Below, one piece after another: positions 5,240 to 6,391 of a stretch of 6,391 bases of DNA (positions are counted from its first letter, which is position 1; the number at the start of each line of letters is the position of its first letter). The notes under the pieces are model-generated. The model did no database searches, was not told where the DNA came from, and saw only the letters and a list, made by a program, of their open reading frames with translations. Origin of the DNA: Clostridiales bacterium. GTDB lineage: Bacteria > Bacillota > Clostridia > Clostridiales > Caloramatoraceae. Location of the stretch: the NCBI GenBank assembly GCA_026416355.1, contig JAOAFH010000120.1, positions 1 to 6,391 on the forward strand, given 5' to 3'. The position numbers and the translations under genes are program-made.

Positions 5240-6391
5240 ATGGCATTTGAAAAAACAATGGATAAGATAGTTTCACTTTGTAAAACAAGAGGTTTTGTTT
5301 TCCCAGGTTCAGAGATTTACGGAGGACTTGCAAATACTTGGGATTACGGTCCACTTGGAGTTGAATTTAAAAATAATGTAAAAAAGGCTTGGTGGAAAAA
5401 GTTTATACAAGAGAGCCCATACAATGTTGGTCTAGATTCAGCAATCCTAATGAACCCAGAAGTTTGGGTTGCTTCAGGACACGTAGGTGGATTTTCAGAT
5501 CCTTTAATGGATTGTAAGGAATGTAAGACAAGATATAGAGCTGACAAACTAATAGAAGATTTTATGCAATCAAAGGGAGAGCCAAACCCAATAGTAGATG
5601 GTTGGAGTAATGATAAGATGAAGCAATATATAGATGAAAATGGTATTGCTTGTCCTGAATGTGGTGCTAAAAACTTTACTGACATCAGACAATTCAACCT
5701 AATGTTTAAGACACATCAAGGTGTTACAGAGGATTCAAAGGCACTAGTTTACCTAAGACCAGAAACAGCGCAAGGTATATTTGTTAACTTTAAAAATGTA
5801 CAAAGAACTTCAAGAAAGAAACTACCATTTGGTATAGGACAAATAGGTAAATCATTTAGAAATGAAATAACTCCAGGAAACTTTACATTTAGAACAAGAG
5901 AATTTGAACAAATGGAATTAGAATTTTTCTGCAAACCAGGTGAAGACCTAAAGTGGTTTGAATATTGGAAGGAATACTGTAAAAATTGGCTTTTAAGTCT
6001 TGGAATGAAGGAAGAAAATATGAGACTTAGAGACCATTCAAAGGAAGAACTTTCACACTATAGTAATGCTACAACAGATATAGAATACAAATTCCCATTT
6101 GGTTGGGGAGAGCTTTGGGGTATTGCAGACAGAACTGATTTTGACCTAAAGCAACACATTAATCACTCAGGTGAAGATTTAGTTTACTTCGATCAAGAAA
6201 CAAATGAAAAGATTGTTCCATATTGTATAGAACCATCAGTTGGTGCAGATAGAGTTGCCCTTGCATTCTTAGTTGATGCTTATGATGAAGAGGAATTAGA
6301 AGGTGGAGATGTAAGAACAGTTTTAAGACTGCATCCAGCACTTGCTCCATTTAAGGCTGCAGTGTTAACACTTTCAAAGAAACTTTCAGAT
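5240..6391 (+). CDS. glyS: Glycyl-tRNA synthetase, alpha2 type (3' end outside window)
   Basis: This is a cytoplasmic class II aminoacyl-tRNA synthetase that joins glycine to tRNA-Gly with ATP. The first 384 codons are present (MAFEKTMDKIVSLCKTRGFV...) and the frame is open at the right edge. Such enzymes are typically about 460 aa in Firmicutes, so roughly 80 residues are missing, mostly the anticodon-binding domain, which has just begun (LHPALAPFKAAVL, about 365-377). It is the homodimeric, eukaryote/archaea-like form, not the alpha2beta2 GlyQ/GlyS form, despite the shared symbol. Visible marks are the N-terminal SEIYGGLANTWDYGPLG, two Cys pairs that probably bind zinc (C92/C95 and C138/C141), LRPETAQG, motif 2 with FRNE (206-209) and FRTREFEQMELEFF, and motif 3 GADRVALAFL (335-344). 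The gene stands behind its own promoter and a glycine T-box, so it is controlled by uncharged tRNA-Gly and not by the sugar operon. Confidence 0.97.
   Translation, partial: MAFEKTMDKIVSLCKTRGFVFPGSEIYGGLANTWDYGPLGVEFKNNVKKAWWKKFIQESPYNVGLDSAILMNPEVWVASGHVGGFSDPLMDCKECKTRYRADKLIEDFMQSKGEPNPIVDGWSNDKMKQYIDENGIACPECGAKNFTDIRQFNLMFKTHQGVTEDSKALVYLRPETAQGIFVNFKNVQRTSRKKLPFGIGQIGKSFRNEITPGNFTFRTREFEQMELEFFCKPGEDLKWFEYWKEYCKNWLLSLGMKEENMRLRDHSKEELSHYSNATTDIEYKFPFGWGELWGIADRTDFDLKQHINHSGEDLVYFDQETNEKIVPYCIEPSVGADRVALAFLVDAYDEEELEGGDVRTVLRLHPALAPFKAAVLTLSKKLSD

Overview
The window is AT-rich, with AGA/ATA/TTA-heavy codon use, strong purine Shine-Dalgarno sites, a lipobox-type sugar-binding protein and a glycine T-box. 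Together these point to a low-GC Gram-positive bacterium, most likely a Clostridium-like member of the Clostridia. All recognised genes are on the + strand.

Layout. (1) Positions 1-608: the 3' part of a XylF-like (D-xylose type) sugar-binding protein gene whose 5' end lies outside the window, closed by a near-perfect intrinsic terminator (612-658). (2) Positions 659-870: a non-coding promoter/leader region with a 10-bp inverted repeat. (3) Positions 871-4759: a three-gene CUT2-class ABC sugar importer: a ChvE-like lipoprotein (871-1956), a tandem-NBD ATPase of the MmsA/GguA type (2052-3572) and an MmsB/GguB-type permease (start best placed at 3584, end 4759). A stable hairpin separates the binding-protein gene from the ATPase gene, while ATPase and permease genes are tightly coupled. 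(4) Positions 4760-4967: no convincing gene. It holds a weak hairpin after the permease gene and a long, nested imperfect hairpin (4839-4934) that runs into eight T residues, which probably ends the operon. (5) Positions 4968-5239: a consensus-like promoter and a glycine-specific T-box leader (specifier GGC, acceptor-pairing UGGA bulge, terminator). (6) Positions 5240 to the right edge: the first 384 codons of a homodimeric (alpha2) glycyl-tRNA synthetase.

How the parts work together. The lipoprotein captures a monosaccharide outside the cell, the permease forms the channel and the ATPase drives import. The upstream XylF-like protein is a second, different binding protein that is separated from the importer by a terminator. 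It may be a sensor subunit like XylFII of clostridial XylFII-LytS/YesN systems, but the genes that would prove this are outside the window. The glycyl-tRNA synthetase is an independent housekeeping unit controlled by uncharged tRNA-Gly.

I found no clear sign of a wholly new system. The items most worth a second look are the unusual structured region at 4798-4943, the two adjacent unlike sugar-binding proteins, and the hairpins flanking the binding-protein gene.
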